Below are positions 60,582-64,000 of a stretch of DNA of 64,000 nucleotides, one piece after another (the stretch's first letter is position 1; each line of letters begins with the position of its first letter). Source of the DNA: an uncultured Colwellia sp. (GTDB lineage: Bacteria; Pseudomonadota; Gammaproteobacteria; Enterobacterales; Alteromonadaceae); the NCBI GenBank assembly GCA_913058245.1, contig CAJXQJ010000011.1:58526-122525 (forward strand), in the 5' to 3' direction. A model generated the notes under the pieces. That model saw only the letters and a list, made by a program, of their open reading frames with translations. It did no database searches and was not told the DNA's origin. A program made the translations under genes and the position numbers.

Positions 60582-61656
60582 CCCCTGTTTCCACGTGGTG
60601 GGTATACGGAAATTGATCAAATAGTGCAAAGTGCTCTATTTTGTGAGTTTTAACTAACTCTATCAGGTTGCTCTTTAATGTTTCAGGGTTACATGAAATG
60701 TAAATGATACGCTCAAAGCGGCTAATGAGTTCAACACTGTCCGGATCAAGCCCAGCACGAGGAGGATCAACAAGTACGGTTTGGTAGTTATAGCTAGTTA
60801 AATCGAAACCCTCTAACCTGCGAAATACTCGTTCACCATTCATTGCTTGGCTGAAATCTTCACTGGCCATTCTAACGATATCAACATTGTTTAACTTATT
60901 GGCTGCAATGTTAACTTGCGCAGATTTTACCGAAGACTTTGATATTTCCGTACCCAGTACACGATCAAAGTTTTCTGCTAACGCCATGCTAAAATTACCA
61001 TTGCCACAGTAAAGTTCAATTAAGTCACCGCCAGTATTTTTAGTTGCTTGTTGTGTCCACAACAACATTTTTTCATTCACGACCGCATTAGGCTGTGTAA
61101 AGCTATTTTCAACTTGTTGATAATGGAATTTTTTGCTGGCAACAGTCAGTGTTTCCATAACATAGTCTTTATCAAGTATAACTTTTTGCTTTCGAGCTCT
61201 ACCTATAATATCTACAGGGGCAATTGTCGATAGGCGAGCTTTTAACTGTTTAGCATGTTCTATCCATTCATCATCTAATTGTTTATGGTAAAGCAAACTT
61301 ATTAATACCTCACCATTTAAGGTAGAAAGAAAGTCAACTTGGAACAAACGCTGGCGTAGTACTTCCTTATCTTTAATATCACTAAGTAGTGCCGTCATAA
61401 ATTGATTGATCAATTCACTCGCTACAGGAAAATCATCAACACGAAATTTTTCTTTCGTCTTACTATTAAACATAATGTAATAAAGATCATCCCCTTCGTG
61501 CCAAACTCTAAATTCTGCTCGTTGGCGATAATTTAGTGCTGGCGAGGTAAATATTTCAAACGAAGGCAAATCAAAATGTGCAAAATCGGCAGCGATGGCC
61601 TGCTGTTTTTCATCAAGTTGCTGCTGATAGTTGTCTGGATGGATATGGCTGAACAT
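60562..61656 (-). CDS. trmA: tRNA (uracil-54-C5)-methyltransferase
   Basis: Forms ribothymidine at U54 with SAM. Motifs: [40 protein letters not shown] (SAM), [17 protein letters not shown] and [15 protein letters not shown] with the catalytic Cys. 364 aa, as E. coli. Convergent with fabR. Confidence 0.96.
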   Translation of the reverse strand: MFSHIHPDNYQQQLDEKQQAIAADFAHFDLPSFEIFTSPALNYRQRAEFRVWHEGDDLYYIMFNSKTKEKFRVDDFPVASELINQFMTALLSDIKDKEVLRQRLFQVDFLSTLNGEVLISLLYHKQLDDEWIEHAKQLKARLSTIAPVDIIGRARKQKVILDKDYVMETLTVASKKFHYQQVENSFTQPNAVVNEKMLLWTQQATKNTGGDLIELYCGNGNFSMALAENFDRVLGTEISKSSVKSAQVNIAANKLNNVDIVRMASEDFSQAMNGERVFRRLEGFDLTSYNYQTVLVDPPRAGLDPDSVELISRFERIIYISCNPETLKSNLIELVKTHKIEHFALFDQFPYTHHVETGVILTRL

Positions 61657-61848
61657 TGAGTTACCCTTTGAAGTATGCAGAAAATAATAGCGTGAACACT
61701 GCTATTAAAACATTGAAACCTAGCTTATAGCTGTATTTTAAAAGAATTGGCTTTAATGTGATAGTGGAACTTTGTAGTCTAATGACTAAAGATATTTTTA
61801 GCTAAGCCGATATAATGCAGTAATAGTGCACCATTTAGCGATATCATC

Positions 61849-63039
61849 ATGAATAGTATAGATAATTTGTTTCCTAACCAAGAAGTGTTGAAGTCGTTAA
61901 CACCTAATGTTGCAAATGCAAACATTGAAAGTCAAACGCTAGAAAACAAACCGCGGTTAAATAATACCGACGGTTCACCAGTGCTATCCAATAGGGGGCA
62001 GGTGGCAACAGCCGTTATTAATCGGTCAATGTCTAGCCATCTGACCTTAAAGGAACAAAGTTTTAATTATTCAGACACAGTCAAAGAGTCAATCGACTAC
62101 AAGGCTGTTGCTAAGTCAATTATGAGCTTTGTAAGTGAAAGTTTGGACGCAGCTAAACAAAGAGGCGCTAGTGATAACGAGCTTGACACTCTTTTTGTTC
62201 AGGCCAAAAAAGGCATATTAAAAGGTTTTTCTGAAGCGATTAAAGAATTAAAAGAACTCAATATATTTGATGAATCAATAAAAGATGATCTTTCGAAAGC
62301 TAAAAGCACCATCGATGGCGGATTAGAAAAGTTACACCAGCAATTATTACCGGAAGAAAAAATCAACCAACCAACACTGAATGAAAGAATAGTTGGCTCA
62401 ATCTCTAATCTGGCAGTTACCCCTATTGATGAACAACAGCAATATTTATCTCGATCACAAAGCGCTAACCTTATTGTTGAGACTGCAGATGGTGATAAAA
62501 TTGAAATTTCATTTGAGCGCATGCAACAAAAAGCTTCAACTTTTAAAGGCCAAAGTTCACAATCTGAAATGAATTTTTCATTGTCAGTGAATGGAGAACT
62601 GGATGACGATGAGCTAAAAGCTATTGAGTCGTTGATGAAAGATATTAACAGTTTACAAAAGGACTTCTTTTCTGGTGATGTTAGTAAAGTGTTCGAAAAA
62701 GCGCTGAATCTAGGATTTGATAGTGAAGAACTTGCAGGTTTTTCGCTTAACTTGCAACAAACCCAGACGAGTATTGTGAGTCAAAGGTATGCCGAGGTTG
62801 AAAATCTTAGTGAGCAGCCTAATAAAATTGTTAATAGAGAGTTGTTATCTTTAGCCAATTTATTCCAGCAAATAGAACGTTTACAAGCCGATACGGATAA
62901 AGTGTTTGGTAAAAAAGATGTTTTTGGTGAATTACTTGGTTTGGTATATGGCAAGGGTCATAACGCTGAAGATAGTCAAGAAACAAAAAACTTTAAAACT
63001 TTACTGGAAAGCACTGCAATCAAAGGGGATATAAAGTAG
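61849..63039 (+). CDS. DUF5610 domain protein (396 aa)
   Basis: The N-terminal 80 residues are disordered; then VAKSIMSFVSESLDAAKQRG, FVQAKKGILKGFSEAIKELK, and LLPEEKIN mark the domain, which I recall as DUF5610. A second conserved block is IVETADGDKIEISFERMQQK, SLSVNGELDDDELKAIESL. The whole is helical and acidic, without signal peptide. Function unknown. A terminator follows at 63114 on the far side. Confidence 0.7.
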   Translation: MNSIDNLFPNQEVLKSLTPNVANANIESQTLENKPRLNNTDGSPVLSNRGQVATAVINRSMSSHLTLKEQSFNYSDTVKESIDYKAVAKSIMSFVSESLDAAKQRGASDNELDTLFVQAKKGILKGFSEAIKELKELNIFDESIKDDLSKAKSTIDGGLEKLHQQLLPEEKINQPTLNERIVGSISNLAVTPIDEQQQYLSRSQSANLIVETADGDKIEISFERMQQKASTFKGQSSQSEMNFSLSVNGELDDDELKAIESLMKDINSLQKDFFSGDVSKVFEKALNLGFDSEELAGFSLNLQQTQTSIVSQRYAEVENLSEQPNKIVNRELLSLANLFQQIERLQADTDKVFGKKDVFGELLGLVYGKGHNAEDSQETKNFKTLLESTAIKGDIK

Positions 63040-63113
63040 AAATTTGATGCCTATTTGTGCATTTATAGTTATGCCCAAAGAGGTATGTAAGCCGATAAGT
63101 TAAACATTGTAAT

Positions 63114-63140
63114 AAAAAGCAGCATTTCGCTGCTTTTTTA
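63114..63140. terminator. Terminator between DUF5610 and RRM genes
   Basis: AAAAAGCAGC and GCTGCTTTTT pair around ATTTC with flanking A and T tracts. Confidence 0.85.
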
Positions 63141-63148
63141 GCGTGAAA

Positions 63149-63595
63149 TTACTCTTCAGCTGAACGTTCTGGACGCTCTTTCGCTTCACGAACTTTAAGT
63201 GTTCTTTGTTGAAACTCGCTATCGTTTAATTCTGAAATAGCTTTTTCAGCATCTGTTGAAGAAATTTCAACAAAACCAAAACCGCGTCTTTTGCCTGTAT
63301 GCTTATCTTTCATTAACCTAACAGACTGAACTTGCCCATATTCTGAAAATAATTCTCTAACGGCCGCTTCATTAGCTCTATATGGCAAGTTACCAACATA
63401 TAATGTTGTGATTGTTGTATCTGCTTCTTGGCTAGTGCCATTTGCTTTACCAACTAAAGGGGCGACAAATGCACAAACAAATGCGACCACGGCAACGCTT
63501 ATATTGTTTAGTTCAAATACGCTGCCCGCTAAAAAGTAAACAGCAATAGCAAATACCAACGCTACAATTAGCGTTAATGCTTGAGGAGACTTCAT
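63149..63595 (-). CDS. Membrane-anchored RRM RNA-binding protein
   Basis: Residues 5-25 (ALTLIVALVFAIAVYFLAGS) and 31-50 (ISVAVVAFVCAFVAPLVG) are two membrane helices. The RRM follows from about 62: RNP2 TLYVGNLPY, RNP1 RRGFGFVEI, and TLKVREAKERPERSAEE as tail. RRM proteins are common in marine Alteromonadales; the membrane tether would place RNA binding at the inner membrane. 148 aa. Target unknown. Confidence 0.88.
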   Translation of the reverse strand: MKSPQALTLIVALVFAIAVYFLAGSVFELNNISVAVVAFVCAFVAPLVGKANGTSQEADTTITTLYVGNLPYRANEAAVRELFSEYGQVQSVRLMKDKHTGKRRGFGFVEISSTDAEKAISELNDSEFQQRTLKVREAKERPERSAEE

Positions 63596-63950
63596 AATGG
63601 ATACCTAATTATTATTTTATAAAAAACTTAAATTGCAATTCTATGTTACCCACCTTTTAACAATGTGCAACTATAAGTGTAATTTTTATTCAATTTAATC
63701 AGATAACTAACTCATGCCTTTTTTGATCATCGTGTCATCTGACTCCGTCTATTGATAGCTTTCAAGTAGCTTTTAAATTTAAAACTGAAACAACCTATAT
63801 GAGTAGCTAGAGATGGAAGTAGTGAAAGAGTGTAGAAAAATGGTTGGTTATTAATCTCATTAAACGGCTAAATTATGTTAAAAAGCTCAATAAAAGCACG
63901 GCCTGTACAAATAAAAAGCAAACAAACCCATTTATCTAAATAAAGTGCAT
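63596..63950. other. Intergenic, no gene seen
   Basis: About 355 bases upstream of the RRM gene, AT-rich. No ORF with a ribosome-binding site and no repeat noticed. The right part may contain upstream elements of the stable-RNA promoter. Confidence 0.5.
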
Positions 63951-63957
63951 TTAGCTG

Positions 63958-63992
63958 TTGACGGCGGGCCAAAAATCTCTAAAATGCGCTCC
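63958..63992 (+). promoter_or_regulatory. rrn/tRNA-type promoter at the window edge
   Basis: TTGACG (63958-63963), 16 bases, TAAAAT (63980-63985), then a GCGCTCC discriminator. GC-rich discriminator and AT-rich upstream sequence are typical of stringently controlled rRNA or tRNA operons. The transcript starts at about 63993 and leaves the window. Confidence 0.7.
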
Positions 63993-64000
63993 ACTTCTTC

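Overview
The window is a low-GC gammaproteobacterial chromosome segment. Gene content and order (dusA, a psp operon, gspC-N, yrfG/nudE/cysQ, the yheSTUV-slyX-fkpA group, hemE, sthA/fabR/trmA, a desaturase with a FabR box) fit marine Alteromonadales. Colwelliaceae (Colwellia or Thalassotalea type) is my best guess from protein style and AT-rich codon use; no 16S or other decisive marker is present.

Layout. (1) 1-9342 is the distal end of a sedentary chromosomal integron. Plus-strand cassettes are separated by attC sites of about 60-100 bp, each opening near AACAAGC or AATAAGC and closing with a GTTRRRY-type core after GGGCG or a variant. The integrase and attI are not in the window; attC orientation puts them to the left. 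Cargo: two uncharacterised proteins, a membrane diguanylate cyclase, an NAD(P)-binding SDR-like protein, a VOC protein, a small P-loop kinase-like protein, a GFA-family zinc protein, a secreted PD40 beta-propeller, a 75-aa protein and, last, a two-gene ATPase/HNH module matching the Septu (PtuA/PtuB) anti-phage system. Four related non-coding repeats lie among the cassettes; two of them fill whole ORF-less cassettes. (2) 9343-9880 holds a degenerate last attC and a frameshifted relic of a phage-type S24 repressor, directly before dusA, a known integration hot spot. (3) 9880-15620: dusA, a sigma-54-type single-gene unit for a 37-aa membrane peptide, a mercaptopyruvate sulfurtransferase, and a sigma-54-type psp operon (secreted 97-aa protein, PspA, 43-aa membrane peptide, PspC, 112-aa membrane protein, TPR protein). 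(4) 15651-18763: enoyl-CoA hydratase, PCuAC copper chaperone, DUF2333, outer-membrane barrel. (5) 19194-36421: a giant S8 protease with a GlyGly-CTERM-like tail, hslO-hslR, and a complete type II secretion operon gspC-N; the protease is a plausible substrate of that machine. (6) 36471-48652: yrfG, nudE-cysQ, yceI, yheU-yheT, a DUF3149 peptide, an acyltransferase divergent from a membrane LytTR regulator, a Sel1 protein, yheS, yheV, slyX, a WD40 lipoprotein and fkpA. (7) 48731-63595: an LhgO-like oxidase, an S9 peptidase with a small partner, hemE, sthA, a fatty-acid desaturase divergent from fabR, trmA, a DUF5610 protein and a membrane-anchored RRM protein. (8) The last 45 bases look like a stable-RNA (rrn-type) promoter firing out of the window.

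Connections. The accessory part (1-9342) is a bank of mobile functions ending in phage defence. The core part groups envelope functions: Psp stress response, T2SS with a likely exported protease, periplasmic folding (FkpA), and membrane lipid homeostasis (FabR repressor and a desaturase carrying its operator). Strongest leads for follow-up: the repeated ORF-less cassettes, the Septu cassette, the sigma-54 small-peptide unit and extended psp operon, three GGGATAAA repeats at exact 20-bp spacing before the LytTR gene, the RRM protein tethered to membrane helices, and a nested hairpin in the yceI leader. All family calls are by eye from motifs; no searches were run.
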